Assembly: GCA_002779605.1 (NCBI GenBank)
Contig: PEWE01000006.1
Coordinates: 1 to 64,000, forward strand
Direction of reading: 5' to 3'
DNA length: 64,000 nt
Origin: Zetaproteobacteria bacterium CG06_land_8_20_14_3_00_59_53
GTDB lineage: Bacteria > Pseudomonadota > Zetaproteobacteria > Mariprofundales > Mariprofundaceae
Made by a program: the position numbers and the translations under genes
Part shown: positions 27,788 through 37,757 of the stretch, piece after piece
Layout of the letters: each line of letters opens with the position of its first letter
How positions within the stretch are numbered: the stretch's first letter is position 1
Notes under the pieces: model-generated
What the model was told of the DNA's origin: nothing
What the model saw: only the letters and a program-made list of their open reading frames with translations
The model's database searches: none

Positions 27788-28527
27788 TGGCTGAGGTTGC
27801 CGGCGGCCTGTTGCCGCATCTGAGGGAGTTGCGCCGCAGGGTCATGGTTGCCGGTGGGGTTTATCTGATCGGTGTGGCGGTTCTGATGAACTGGTCCTCC
27901 CCGGTGTTCAATTTCATGGCAGCCCCGCTGCTGGCAGCCCTGCCGCCTGGCACGCCGATGATCTTTCTCGGAGCGCCCGATGTGTTTTTCACTTATCTGA
28001 AGATCGCTCTGCTGGGCAGCTTGTTCGCGACTTCGCCGGTCACCTTCTATCAGCTCTGGGCTTTTATCGCGCCGGGTCTTTATCTGCATGAAAAGCGGCT
28101 GTTTTCCTTCTCCGTGGCAGGCAGTGTGGTGTTGTTCATCATCGGCGGGGCGTTTGCCTATTTTATCGTTTTTCCGCTGGTGTTCGCCTTCTTTCTCGGC
28201 TTTGCCACCGATCAGATTCATGCCCTGCCTGCTGTGCGCGAGTATCTGTCGCTGTTCATGAAGCTGCTGTTCGCTTTCGGCCTGAGCTTCGAGATTCCGA
28301 TCATCCTTGTGCTGGCGACCCGGCTCGGGCTGACCACACCGGAGCGTCTGGCAGGGCAGCGGCGCTACGTCATTGTGTGGGCCTTTATCATCGCCGCCAT
28401 CCTCACGCCGCCGGATGTGATTTCACAGATCCTGCTGGCCGTGCCGATGCTGGCGCTGTTTGAAATCGGGTTGCTGCTGGCGAAAGCCGGACGCAGGCCG
28501 GATGAGGTGCCGGCAGAGGAAGGGTGA
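27787..28527 (+). CDS. tatC: twin-arginine translocase subunit TatC
   Basis: 246 residues with six membrane helices. The N-terminal HLRELRRRV and the FFLGFATDQI region are family hallmarks. Binds the twin-arginine signal, here for example that of the Rieske protein PetA. Confidence 0.95.
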   Translation: MAEVAGGLLPHLRELRRRVMVAGGVYLIGVAVLMNWSSPVFNFMAAPLLAALPPGTPMIFLGAPDVFFTYLKIALLGSLFATSPVTFYQLWAFIAPGLYLHEKRLFSFSVAGSVVLFIIGGAFAYFIVFPLVFAFFLGFATDQIHALPAVREYLSLFMKLLFAFGLSFEIPIILVLATRLGLTTPERLAGQRRYVIVWAFIIAAILTPPDVISQILLAVPMLALFEIGLLLAKAGRRPDEVPAEEG

Positions 28528-28634
28528 GCAGGGTCTGTGAAACGTTATCCGGCCGGTGTATTCCTTGACCGGTTTTTATCGCCTGCCTACACTCGCCAAC
28601 TTCTTTATTATACCAGGGAGATATCAGACACAGC

Positions 28635-29813
28635 ATGCGTGAATTCGACAAGATCAAGCGTCTTCCTCCCTATGTTTTCGCCGTTGTGAACAAGCTGAAG
28701 ATGGAGTTGCGCCATGCCGGCCACGACATCATCGATTTGGGCATGGGCAACCCCGACCAGCCGACCCCGCAGCACATTGTTGATAAGCTGTGCGAAGCCG
28801 CGCAGGACGGTCGCAACCACCGCTATTCGGTGTCGCGCGGCATTCCCGGCCTGCGCCGTGCCATCTGCGCCTGGTACAAAACCAAGTTTGATGTGGATCT
28901 CGATCCTGAGACCGAGGCTATCGCCACGATCGGTTCGAAGGAGGGTTTGGCGCATCTGGCTGTGGCGATCACCAGCCCAGGCGATCTGATCCTGACCCCG
29001 AATCCCGCCTACCCGATCCATCCCTACGGTTTCATCATCGCCGGAGCCGATATCCGGCATGTGCCGATGGGTCCGGGTTTTGATTACTTCGAGGAAGTGC
29101 AGAAGGCTGTGCGTGATTCCTGGCCGAAGCCGAAGATCCTGGTGGTGAATTTCCCGTCCAACCCGACGGCGGAAGTCGTGGATCTGGATTTTTACGTCAA
29201 GCTGGTCGATTTCGCCCGCGAGAATGATCTGATCGTTATTTCCGATATCGCCTATGCCGAAATCACTTTCGACGGCTACAAGTGTCCGTCGATCATGCAG
29301 GTACCCGGAGCAAAGGATGTGGCAGTGGAATTCTATTCGCTGTCCAAGACCTACAATATGCCGGGCTGGCGTATGGGCTTCATGGTCGGCAACCGCGAGA
29401 TCGTGGCTGCCCTTGCCAAGATCAAGTCGTATCTGGATTACGGCACCTTCCAGCCGTTGCAGATCGCAGCCTGCGCCGCATTGAACGGGCCGCAGGATTG
29501 TGTGGATGATATCCGCGCCATGTACCAGTCGCGCCGCGATGTGATGATAGACGGTCTGCACAAGATGGGCTGGATGGCCGAGAAGCCGAAGGCCAGCATG
29601 TTCATCTGGGCCGAGATTCCCGATGAGTTCAAGGCTCTCGGTTCGCTGGAGTTCTGCAAGCAGATGCTGGAGCAGGGCGGGGTGGCGGTATCCCCCGGTA
29701 TCGGCTTCGGCGACTATGGCGATCATTATGTGCGTATCGCCCTGATCGAGAACGAACATCGTACTCGTCAGGCCATCCGTGGTATGCGCCAGTTCCTGCA
29801 CGGCGGCAAATGA
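28635..29813 (+). CDS. alaC: class I aminotransferase, AlaC-like
   Basis: 392 residues of the PLP aspartate-aminotransferase fold. The PLP lysine is in [12 protein letters not shown] (about residue 238). The NPDQPTP and [10 protein letters not shown] motifs fit alanine/valine transaminases of the AlaC group. It precedes hom and thrC, which suits amino acid synthesis. Exact substrates are inferred from family similarity. Confidence 0.88.
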   Translation: MREFDKIKRLPPYVFAVVNKLKMELRHAGHDIIDLGMGNPDQPTPQHIVDKLCEAAQDGRNHRYSVSRGIPGLRRAICAWYKTKFDVDLDPETEAIATIGSKEGLAHLAVAITSPGDLILTPNPAYPIHPYGFIIAGADIRHVPMGPGFDYFEEVQKAVRDSWPKPKILVVNFPSNPTAEVVDLDFYVKLVDFARENDLIVISDIAYAEITFDGYKCPSIMQVPGAKDVAVEFYSLSKTYNMPGWRMGFMVGNREIVAALAKIKSYLDYGTFQPLQIAACAALNGPQDCVDDIRAMYQSRRDVMIDGLHKMGWMAEKPKASMFIWAEIPDEFKALGSLEFCKQMLEQGGVAVSPGIGFGDYGDHYVRIALIENEHRTRQAIRGMRQFLHGGK

Positions 29814-29869
29814 TTGAATCGACCGCAGCATCCACGGGATGGCCTGCGTGATGAATACTGGAGTTTTGA

Positions 29870-31192
29870 ATGATTGAATTGAGAGTAGGGCTGCTGGGCC
29901 TGGGCACCATCGGTACCGGTGTGGCGCGCATCCTGATCGAGCAGAAAGAGCTGATCTCGCGCCGCCTCGGTAAGCAGGTCCGTCTGGTGGCGGCAGCCGA
30001 CAAGTTTCCGGAACGCGATCGTGGTATTGACTTCACCGGCGTGCGCCTGTGCTGCGATGCAGCCGAGATCGTTGCCGCCGATGATATCGATCTGGTGGTC
30101 GAACTGATCGGTGGCTATGAGCCGGCACGTACTTTTGTGCAGACTGCCCTGCGGAACGGCAAGCATGTGGTCACGGCCAACAAGGCGCTGATCGCCAAGC
30201 ATGGCGACGAGCTTTTCCCGCTGGCTGTGAAGAACGGCCTGCAGATCGGTTTCGAAGCTGCCGTCGGCGGCGGTATTCCGTGCATGAAGGCGTTGCGCGA
30301 GGGCCTTGCCGCCAACAATATCGAATCGGTGTACGGCATCTTGAACGGCACCTGCAACTTCATTCTCACCAAGATGGAGAACGAAGGCTCGGATTATGTC
30401 GATGCCCTGCACGAGGCGCAGGCACTGGGCTATGCCGAGGCCAATCCCACCTTCGACGTGGAGGGCATCGATACCGCGCATAAGCTGTCCATCCTTGCGG
30501 CCATGGCCTTCGGTTCGAAGATTCATTTCGACGAGGTGTACACCGAGGGTATCAGCAAAATCACTGCCGCCGATATCGCTGCCACGCACGAGATGGGCTA
30601 TCGCATCAAGCTGCTGGGTATCGCCAAGCCGCATTCCGATGCGGGCGGGGACAAGGTTGAGATGCGTGTGCATCCCACGCTCGTACCGCTCACCTCGCAG
30701 ATCGCCCAGGTGTCGGATTCCTACAATGCCGTGCAGATATCCGGCGATTTCGTCGAGCACACCATGTATTTCGGTCGTGGCGCCGGCGAGCGACCGACAG
30801 CCTCGGCGGTGGTCGCCGATATCATGGATATCACCAGCGGCTTCCCGGATGGCATCGCGCATCTGGCTCCGCCGATGGGCTTTGTGGAGTCTTCACGCAA
30901 GGAGATCCCCACACTGCCGATGGCTGATGTGGTCTGTGAATATTATCTGCGCTTGATGGTCAAGGATCAGCCGGGCGTGATCGCCGCGGTCACTTCGATT
31001 CTGGCCGATCATCGCATCAGTCTTGAAGCACTGGTGCAGAAAGAGCGTCATGCCTGCCACAATGTGCCGATCGTGATGCTCACCCACGAAACCACCGAAG
31101 GAAACATGCAGGCGGCGATCAGCCGCATCACCGGCCTGGATGCCGTGGAAGACGATGTACTGATTCTGCGTAAAGAAACCGCGGTCGCTTAG
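29870..31192 (+). CDS. hom: homoserine dehydrogenase
   Basis: 440 residues: NAD(P)-binding [13 protein letters not shown] at the N-terminus, the catalytic domain with [13 protein letters not shown] and [11 protein letters not shown], and a C-terminal ACT domain ([15 protein letters not shown]) that in this family can mediate feedback control by threonine. Reduces aspartate semialdehyde to homoserine. thrC follows after 20 bases. Confidence 0.96.
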   Translation: MIELRVGLLGLGTIGTGVARILIEQKELISRRLGKQVRLVAAADKFPERDRGIDFTGVRLCCDAAEIVAADDIDLVVELIGGYEPARTFVQTALRNGKHVVTANKALIAKHGDELFPLAVKNGLQIGFEAAVGGGIPCMKALREGLAANNIESVYGILNGTCNFILTKMENEGSDYVDALHEAQALGYAEANPTFDVEGIDTAHKLSILAAMAFGSKIHFDEVYTEGISKITAADIAATHEMGYRIKLLGIAKPHSDAGGDKVEMRVHPTLVPLTSQIAQVSDSYNAVQISGDFVEHTMYFGRGAGERPTASAVVADIMDITSGFPDGIAHLAPPMGFVESSRKEIPTLPMADVVCEYYLRLMVKDQPGVIAAVTSILADHRISLEALVQKERHACHNVPIVMLTHETTEGNMQAAISRITGLDAVEDDVLILRKETAVA

Positions 31193-31212
31193 GAATAAGA
31201 GGATATATAGTC

Positions 31213-32271
31213 ATGCCCAGATACGAAGGAATCATCAACCGTTACCGCGCCTTTCTGCCGATTGCCAAGGACGATGCCGTCATCACGCTGTATGAGGGCG
31301 ATACGCCGCTGCATGAGTCGATGAACCTGCGCAACGCCATCAATCCCGAACTGAACATCTATCTGAAGTTCGAGGGTCTGAACCCGACCGGTTCCTTCAA
31401 GGACCGCGGCATGACCATGGCCGTCACGCAAGCATATAACGCAGGCTCGCGCAAGGTGATCTGCGCCTCCACCGGCAATACCTCGGCTTCGGCTGCCGCC
31501 TATGCAGCCAATTGCGGTATGGAAGCCTTCGTGCTGATTCCGGACGGCAAGATCGCGCTCGGCAAGCTTTCGCAGGGCATGCGCTACGGTGCCAAGGTAA
31601 TCCAGATCCGCGGCAATTTCGATGATGCGCTGGAACTGGTGCGCACGATTTCCGCCGATGGCTCCATCTCGCTGGTGAACTCCGTCAATCCCTACCGCAT
31701 CCAGGGCCAGAAGACCGCCTCCTTCGAGATCGTCGATGAGCTGGGCTTTGCCCCGGATTATCACGCGCTGCCGGTCGGCAATGCCGGCAACATCACCGCC
31801 TACTGGATGGGATATAAGGAATATTTCGACAAGCGTATCTCCAAAAGCAAGCCGAAGATGCTGGGTTTCCAGGCTGCCGGTTCCGCCCCCATCGTGCTTG
31901 GCCATCCGATCGACAACCCTGAAACCATCGCCACGGCGATTCGTATCGGCAAGCCGGCATCGTGGAAACAGGCCGAAGCCGCACGCGACGAATCCGGCGG
32001 CGTGATCGATGCGGTCACCGACGAGGAGATTCTGGAGGCCTACAACATGCTGGCCTGCATGGAGGGCGTGTTCTGCGAACCTGCCTCCGCAGCCTCGGTG
32101 GCAGGCATCATCAAGCTGAACAAGGCCGGCTATTTCCAGCCCGGCGCAAGCATCGTATGCACCCTGACCGGTAATGGTCTGAAGGATCCGGACACGGCCA
32201 TGCAGAATGTGCCCAAGCCGGTCACCATCGATGCCAACGAGGATGCTGTACGCAGGGCGCTGGACTCCTGA
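31213..32271 (+). CDS. thrC: threonine synthase
   Basis: 352 residues, PLP-dependent. The PLP lysine is in [11 protein letters not shown] and the phosphate loop is [10 protein letters not shown]. Converts O-phosphohomoserine to threonine. Directly downstream of hom, so the last steps of threonine synthesis are in one operon; homoserine kinase is not in the window. Confidence 0.96.
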   Translation: MPRYEGIINRYRAFLPIAKDDAVITLYEGDTPLHESMNLRNAINPELNIYLKFEGLNPTGSFKDRGMTMAVTQAYNAGSRKVICASTGNTSASAAAYAANCGMEAFVLIPDGKIALGKLSQGMRYGAKVIQIRGNFDDALELVRTISADGSISLVNSVNPYRIQGQKTASFEIVDELGFAPDYHALPVGNAGNITAYWMGYKEYFDKRISKSKPKMLGFQAAGSAPIVLGHPIDNPETIATAIRIGKPASWKQAEAARDESGGVIDAVTDEEILEAYNMLACMEGVFCEPASAASVAGIIKLNKAGYFQPGASIVCTLTGNGLKDPDTAMQNVPKPVTIDANEDAVRRALDS

Positions 32272-32287
32272 TACACACTTCCGTTTC

Positions 32288-33196
32288 ATGAAATTGCTGC
32301 TGGTCACCGATGCCCTGTTGGCGGGAGAGGGGCGCGATTCCGCCGCGCCGTTCACCCTGCATCCGGCGCTCGATGGTATCAGGACGCAACTGGATAAACG
32401 GCGGCGGCAATGGTTCAGATGCGCCAATCATAATCCGCTCGGCTGGTATGCCGCACTTGTAGGCACCGAGCCTGCAGCCCTGCTGGCTGCGCGGTGTACC
32501 GAACTTCCGGCACATGCCATGCAGGTCTGGGTGGCCTCTCCCTATCATGCCATGCTCGGGCGCGACACGGTGCGCCTGCTGCCCGAGGTGGATTTTCCCT
32601 GGGGTGAAGAGGACAGCATCTGGCTGTGCAATGAACTCAATCCGCTACTTCATCAGGATGGTATGAGCCTGCACCCCTGCGAGGATGCCCTGCTGCTGGC
32701 GAGTAAGCAGCAGCTGGATGTCCAACCTGCCGCTTTTGCCGATATCGCGGGTCATCTGCTGCCCAACCGCCATCCGGCGGGTCGAGATGGCGGACGCCTG
32801 ATGCGCTTGTTGTCCGAGATCCAGATGCTACTGCATTCAAGTTCGCAGCCGACCCGTGAAGGGAAGCCGGGGCTCCATGGCCTGTGGCTGTGGGGCGCCT
32901 GCGAGATGTCATGCGAGCTTCCCATCGGTCTGCCGCCGGTGGCATCGCTGAATCCCGTGTTGCAATCGCTGGAGCATGATCATGGTGCCGAGCTCACCAT
33001 TACCGAGGCTGAGCATCTGCCTGCCCTGCTGGCTTCCGGCGTGTTACCGCCGGCGGTATTGCTGGCCGGTGCGGGACATGCCGTTTTATTGCAGAAATCC
33101 GTCTTTCCCCGCCTGGGCAAGGACTGGAAGGCACAGAGTCCGGCGCATGAGTCCGAACTCTTTCTCACATTGCGAAGCCTGACCCATGTTACCTGA
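32288..33196 (+). CDS. RpfE-like protein
   Basis: ATG 32288 gives 302 residues; an earlier in-frame ATG at 32207 lies inside thrC. The motif GLHGLWLWGACE and the gene position just before recJ match the RpfE family known from Xanthomonas and betaproteobacteria. Its biochemical role is not established. The 3' end overlaps recJ by 11 bases. Confidence 0.7.
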   Translation: MKLLLVTDALLAGEGRDSAAPFTLHPALDGIRTQLDKRRRQWFRCANHNPLGWYAALVGTEPAALLAARCTELPAHAMQVWVASPYHAMLGRDTVRLLPEVDFPWGEEDSIWLCNELNPLLHQDGMSLHPCEDALLLASKQQLDVQPAAFADIAGHLLPNRHPAGRDGGRLMRLLSEIQMLLHSSSQPTREGKPGLHGLWLWGACEMSCELPIGLPPVASLNPVLQSLEHDHGAELTITEAEHLPALLASGVLPPAVLLAGAGHAVLLQKSVFPRLGKDWKAQSPAHESELFLTLRSLTHVT

Positions 33197-34868
33197 GTGC
33201 AGAACGCTGCGCGGGCGCAGTCTGGTCTGGCGGCACGCAGAGCTGCGCGCCGATGATCCGCTGAGTGCATGGCAGGGGCTTCTGGCGGCCAGAAATCTGA
33301 GTGAGACCGATGCCTTCTTCACCCCGCGTCTGACAGATCTTCCCAATCCTTTTGCCATGCAGGATATGCACAGGGCTGCGAACCGCTTGGCTGTTGCGAT
33401 CCGAGAAAATGAGCCTATTCATGTGTTTGGCGATTTCGATGCCGATGGTGTGAACGGCACGGCTATTCTGGTCGAGGCGCTGCGCGGGGCAGGGGCGGAG
33501 GTCACGTTCTCCATTCCACACCGTGCGGATGATGGTCACGGCATTGGTGTGGAGCCGGTTATGGAGGCCGCGGCGCGCGGTATCCGCGTCGGCATCAGTG
33601 TGGATACCGGAACCACTTGTTTCGATGCCTGTATTGCGGCCCGTGATGCCGGGATGGACCTGATGGTCAGCGATCATCATCTGCCCGAAGCCTGCCTGCC
33701 GCCTGCCTATGCACTGCTGAATCCGGCGAGGGATGACTGCGGTTTCGCGGACAGGAAGCTTTGCGGTACGGGAGTTGCCTTCTTTCTGCTGATGGCTGTG
33801 TGGAAGGTGCTGGCCGATAGGGGGGCGCGCCCCGACTTCGATCTGCGATGTCTGTTGGACAGGGTCGCGGTGGCCACGGTGGCCGATGTGATGGATCTCG
33901 TCGGTGTGAACCGTATTCTAGTGTATCACGGTCTGCAAAGGCTGAACACGGAGCCGTCCACCGGCATGCGCGCGCTGATGCGCGTGGCCCGGGTGAGAAC
34001 AGCGGTGACTGCAGAAACCATCGGCTTTTATCTGGCACCCAGAATCAATGCCGCAGGACGCATGCAGCATGGCGAAGCAGCCATGCGCATGCTGTGCACA
34101 CAGGATGCCGATGAGGCATCGGCCATTGCGGCAGAACTGGATGAGACAAACAAGCAGCGCCGCATGGTCGAGGCCGAGGTGTTCAAACAGGCGGAAGTGA
34201 AACTGGCCGGCTCGGAGATTCTGGCGACATGGGATGCAGAGTGGCATGCCGGTGTGGTCGGGCTTGCCGCAGGAAGGCTGGCCCGCAAACTCGGCAGGCC
34301 GGCGGCTGTCGGCTTCGTCACCCCTGAGGGCAGGGTACGCGTATCCCTGCGTGGCACGCCGGGCTTTCATATCGGCGATCTTCTGAATGCATGCAGCGAA
34401 CACCTTGAAGGCTTCGGCGGTCATGCCGGTGCCGGCGGCGGAGGTATCAAAGAGGGTTCATGGGATGCCTTCGTGGAGGCTTTCGGTGAAGCGATTGCAG
34501 GGCAGGCGGGCAATGCCGCCAATCATCTGGAGCAACCCGTGGATGGCATTCTGGGCCTTGGCGCGATGCACGCAGGCTTGGCTGAAAGGTTGGCCCGCTT
34601 CGAGCCCATCGGTCGCGGCAATCCGCCCTGCACATGGCTGCTGGAGAGCGTGCACATCGCCGACCGCCGCGATATGAAGGGCGGGGTGTCCCGCCTGAAG
34701 GTCGGTGACGGCACAGGGTGGCTTGACTGCATTATCTTCGGCGCCAACGGTTTCTCCCAACCCCTGCAACCCGGCTGCGTCGTTTCCCTGCTGGGACAAC
34801 TGCAACTCGACGAATACCGTGGCAATGGTGCGGTGCAGTTCGTCGTCGAGGATGCCATAGCGCTTTAA
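33186..34868 (+). CDS. recJ: single-stranded-DNA exonuclease RecJ
   Basis: 560 residues. The DHH phosphoesterase core is clear: FGDFDADGVNGTA, the Asp-rich VDTGTT and SDHHLP (DHH). The DHHA1 domain (GFGGHAGAGGGGI) and an OB-fold C-terminus follow. Acts 5' to 3' in recombination and mismatch repair. Confidence 0.95.
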   Translation: MLPECRTLRGRSLVWRHAELRADDPLSAWQGLLAARNLSETDAFFTPRLTDLPNPFAMQDMHRAANRLAVAIRENEPIHVFGDFDADGVNGTAILVEALRGAGAEVTFSIPHRADDGHGIGVEPVMEAAARGIRVGISVDTGTTCFDACIAARDAGMDLMVSDHHLPEACLPPAYALLNPARDDCGFADRKLCGTGVAFFLLMAVWKVLADRGARPDFDLRCLLDRVAVATVADVMDLVGVNRILVYHGLQRLNTEPSTGMRALMRVARVRTAVTAETIGFYLAPRINAAGRMQHGEAAMRMLCTQDADEASAIAAELDETNKQRRMVEAEVFKQAEVKLAGSEILATWDAEWHAGVVGLAAGRLARKLGRPAAVGFVTPEGRVRVSLRGTPGFHIGDLLNACSEHLEGFGGHAGAGGGGIKEGSWDAFVEAFGEAIAGQAGNAANHLEQPVDGILGLGAMHAGLAERLARFEPIGRGNPPCTWLLESVHIADRRDMKGGVSRLKVGDGTGWLDCIIFGANGFSQPLQPGCVVSLLGQLQLDEYRGNGAVQFVVEDAIAL

Positions 34869-34973
34869 ACCTTATTGATGGTTCAGTTTCAGTTCAGCTA
34901 CCCGCACTACGGTTGAGGACATGAAGCAGGACAGGCCGTGTGGCCTGAATATACCATCAAGCAAGGAGTTCCC

Positions 34974-35342
34974 ATGAAGAAGACACTGATGATCGCAAGC
35001 GCAGCCGTACTCGTGATCGGCGGTTTCACCGCAACCGACGCCGTGGCCGGTGCGGAAAGCAAGTGCCAGACATGCCATACCTTCGATAAGGGCGGCAGCA
35101 ACAGGATGGGCCCGAACCTGTTCGGTATCGTCGGACGCAAGGCTGGTTCGCTTGATGGCTACAAGTACGGCGATTATCTGAAGAATGCAGATTTCACCTG
35201 GGATGAGGAGCATCTGAAGGCATGGATGGAGGACTCCGCCGGGGTCGCCAAGGCGGACGGCAAGCGCACCAAGATGCCGACCCAGCGCGTTGCCGGCGAA
35301 AAGGCCGACGAGGTCATCGCCTTCCTGAATGGCTTGAAGTAA
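34974..35342 (+). CDS. periplasmic class I cytochrome c
   Basis: 122 residues with a signal peptide cut near AVA, heme site CQTCH (31-35), the Gly-Pro-Asn segment GPNLFGIVGRKAG and the Met ligand in RTKMPTQRV. This resembles cytochrome c2/mitochondrial-type carriers, which shuttle electrons from bc1 to terminal oxidases. AAGGAG precedes ATG 34974. Transcribed alone, ended by a strong terminator. Confidence 0.93.
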   Translation: MKKTLMIASAAVLVIGGFTATDAVAGAESKCQTCHTFDKGGSNRMGPNLFGIVGRKAGSLDGYKYGDYLKNADFTWDEEHLKAWMEDSAGVAKADGKRTKMPTQRVAGEKADEVIAFLNGLK

Positions 35343-35391
35343 ACCTCCGCGCAATCGCCAACACAGGGTCAGGTTTTCTAGATATTCAAAC

Positions 35392-35430
35392 AAACGGGGC
35401 CGGACATTTGTCCGGCCCCGTTGCCTTTTC
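35392..35430. terminator. strong terminator, probably bidirectional
   Basis: AACGGGGCCGGACA (35393-35406) pairs with TGTCCGGCCCCGTT (35409-35422), followed by TTTTC; it ends the cytochrome c gene and the minus-strand unit 37634-35441. Confidence 0.9.
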
Positions 35431-35440
35431 TAAGCGGGAT

Positions 35441-35599
35441 TTAGTGCTGCGAGTTCATCATCAGTCTGAGCATCTTCACGTTGATGACGATGAAGCGGAT
35501 GAACTGCCATGGTAACGAATTACGCATGTAGCGGGTGAAACCCGTCGGCGTCGGCGGGTAATAGGTCTGCCCGTAGGGCTCGCGATTGGCATTTGGCAT
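35441..35599 (-). CDS. small conserved-looking protein, 52 residues
   Basis: ATG at 35599 is preceded by GGAG-type sequence (CGAGGAGACAGAC) at good spacing; TAA at 35441-35443. The product has a Pro/Tyr-rich N-terminus (YGQTYYPPTPTG) and an amphipathic basic helix WQFIRFIVINVKMLRLMM. It follows the SQR-like gene after 27 bases, so it is probably cotranscribed and may be an accessory subunit or membrane-associated peptide. No family recognised. Confidence 0.65.
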   Translation of the reverse strand: MPNANREPYGQTYYPPTPTGFTRYMRNSLPWQFIRFIVINVKMLRLMMNSQH

Positions 35600-35626
35600 G
35601 TCTGTCTCCTCGATTCGTATTCTTAA

Positions 35627-37084
35627 TTAGTCTGGCATGTACGACCAGCCGGGCTTCATCTTCGACTGGTACATGAAGGTGTAGTGCAGGACGTATTTCA
35701 TCCAGTGGCCTGCCAGGCCGACTTCGCCGGTTGTCAGGGACAGGTCGCGGCCGTATGCCGGATACTTGTCGTAGTCCGGCACCACCGGGTACACGGTCAT
35801 CGAGACAGCGCTACCACGGAAGATATGCGAACCTGTGGAGGCCATGCATGCAGCGCCCATCTCGGCCATGGAGGCGTGGTGGGTCGGCTTCTCGGCGCCG
35901 TTGATCATGTCGCGGATGCTCTTGGCCACGTTGACGGCCATGGCGGCGGACGGCATGCCGGTACGCGGCGGGGTGGGGCTGATCGGCGTGCCGTTGACGC
36001 TCTTCATCGGCTTGCTGATCGGGTGCGGCGGGGCGAACGCGATGCCGATAGCGAACAGGTGCTTGTAGATCGGGTTCTGGTAGGTCTTCGGCCAGTCCTC
36101 CGCACTCCACTCTTCGTAGGGACGCGGCGTGTAGTCGCCGTCCACCTTCAAAAAGCCGTTCGGGGCGAACAGGGTCGTGGTGATGTCCTCGCCTGCCTTA
36201 TCGAAGGCCTTCAGGCCCACGCCGGCAAAAGGCGGGATGAGCATGGAGAAGTCGAAGTCGAGTTCACCCATGGTGCCGTCGAGCTGTTCGTAGTGGATCT
36301 TGCCCGGTTCGATCTTGCTGACATGAGCACGGGTGACCCACTCGATGCCGCGCTCCACCATTAGCGACTCGCTGAAGGTCTTGGCGTTGGTCACATAGCC
36401 GCCGCGCTTGATGTGTACGCCGCCCATGCCGAAATCGCCGAGTTCGTATTCATTACTGATCCAGATGATGCGAGCCTTGTCGCGCACACCGGCCTCGCGC
36501 AGCGTGTGATCCACATTGTAGGTGTACTCGAAGGCCGCGCCCTGGCAGGTGCACATGCCGTGGCCGGTGCCGATCACGAAGGTGCGCTGCTCGCCTTTCT
36601 TCATGGCCTCAATCTGCTCCTGCAGCTTCTCGTTGGCTTCCAGCGCATGCTTGGCGGTACACACGGATACGGTGTAGCCATTATCCGGACCGAGGCCCGG
36701 GGTGGCATTGAAGTTCAGCTTGGGTCCAGTGGCATTGATCAGGTAGTCATAGGTCAGGATATCGCTCTGGCCAGCACGCGCCTCGTCGGTGAATTCGACG
36801 GTGACGTACGGTAAAGCGCTGTCCTTGCTGCCTTCCGGATTGATGGAGATCGCCCTGGCCTGATGGAAGGTGATGCCGGCTTTGTCGTACACCTGTTTCA
36901 GGTCGAAGGTCACATCCTCTTCGGTCATATCGCCCACGCCGACCCAGATGTTCGACGGGATCCAGTTCCACAAGGCGTTGGGGGATACCACAACCACCTC
37001 GTGTTTTTTACCGATCCACTTGCTCAGGTAGCGGGCGGCGGTGTGTCCCGCGATGCCGGCTCCCAGGATAAGTACTCGTGCCAT
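35627..37084 (-). CDS. sqr: sulfide:quinone oxidoreductase-like flavoprotein
   Basis: ATG 37084 is placed 6 bases after GGAGGAG; 485 residues. FAD-binding LILGAGIAGHTAAR at the N-terminus, NATGPKLN in the second Rossmann region, and Cys residues in SVCTAKHA, GHGMCTCQG and MGAACMAS. These Cys positions and the C-terminal amphipathic part fit the SQR/flavocytochrome c sulfide dehydrogenase family. SQR oxidises sulfide to sulfur and reduces quinone on the periplasmic face. The subtype is uncertain, and so is the substrate. Confidence 0.8.
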   Translation of the reverse strand: MARVLILGAGIAGHTAARYLSKWIGKKHEVVVVSPNALWNWIPSNIWVGVGDMTEEDVTFDLKQVYDKAGITFHQARAISINPEGSKDSALPYVTVEFTDEARAGQSDILTYDYLINATGPKLNFNATPGLGPDNGYTVSVCTAKHALEANEKLQEQIEAMKKGEQRTFVIGTGHGMCTCQGAAFEYTYNVDHTLREAGVRDKARIIWISNEYELGDFGMGGVHIKRGGYVTNAKTFSESLMVERGIEWVTRAHVSKIEPGKIHYEQLDGTMGELDFDFSMLIPPFAGVGLKAFDKAGEDITTTLFAPNGFLKVDGDYTPRPYEEWSAEDWPKTYQNPIYKHLFAIGIAFAPPHPISKPMKSVNGTPISPTPPRTGMPSAAMAVNVAKSIRDMINGAEKPTHHASMAEMGAACMASTGSHIFRGSAVSMTVYPVVPDYDKYPAYGRDLSLTTGEVGLAGHWMKYVLHYTFMYQSKMKPGWSYMPD

Positions 37085-37250
37085 ATTCATCTCCTCCAGT
37101 CTTGAGAGACCGAAAACACGCCGGCCCCCTGAGTTCTTAGGTGCGAACATTATGATATCCTAATATGATTAACAACCCTTTTGTGTAAGGGTTATTTCCC
37201 GGTCGTGTAGTCGAATCATTTCACCGGCATAGAGACCCGCAAGTGCTTTG
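37085..37250 (-). promoter_or_regulatory. spacer before the SQR-like gene with hairpin and AT-rich element
   Basis: Contains a hairpin AACCCTT-TTGTGT-AAGGGTT (about 37169-37188), which could end transcription from the upstream DUF4405 gene, and an AT-rich stretch TATGATATCCTAATATGATT (37150-37169) that could hold a -10 box on the minus strand. No defined operator is visible. Confidence 0.4.
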
Positions 37251-37634
37251 TTACCGAACCTGATGATAACGCTGTTGCCCACGCTCTGCATCAGTGACCG
37301 GAGAAACAAGCGGTGCAAATGCCAGAGCAATGAGTGCTATGGCCCCAAGTATCCCGGCGGCTATGCGATAATTGTTCTCCGTGGAGCCTTTGCCAGTTAC
37401 AACACTTTTGATGAACTTGATATGTGTGATCAAATGAACAGTCATCAATAAAAGAAAACCGATCGAAACATAAAAGTGAATATCACCCCATGCATGGCGT
37501 GTTAAATGCCACACTTCATCCCCACCGCTTCTCGGGGGCAGGGCATATTCAAGAAATATCCCCGTTGAGACCATGAAGGTTAAAGCCGCAAATGAAAGAA
37601 AGTCTGTAATCTTCAGGATCGTCGAAGTAGTCAT
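37251..37634 (-). CDS. DUF4405-type membrane protein, possible b-type cytochrome
   Basis: ATG 37634 gives 127 residues with three membrane helices. Histidines in HLTRHAWGDIHFYVSIGF and MTVHLITHIKF lie at helix ends, as in DUF4405 proteins thought to bind heme. It precedes the SQR-like gene in the same direction, so it could carry electrons to or from it, which is inference. Confidence 0.75.
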   Translation of the reverse strand: MTTSTILKITDFLSFAALTFMVSTGIFLEYALPPRSGGDEVWHLTRHAWGDIHFYVSIGFLLLMTVHLITHIKFIKSVVTGKGSTENNYRIAAGILGAIALIALAFAPLVSPVTDAERGQQRYHQVR

Positions 37635-37757
37635 GATTGATTCCACCTCTGGAGCAGTTACCAGCTTTAACACATTGCGGTATCGATGTCCATGTTGTGA
37701 AGGTGAATCCGTGCTGCTGTAGCGTTTGAAGGCAGGGAAAAGCCAAGTGATGCCCGT

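Noticed and set aside
28608-29831. 407-residue minus-strand frame opposite alaC
   Set aside because: Antisense to a complete PLP enzyme; composition typical of shadow frames.
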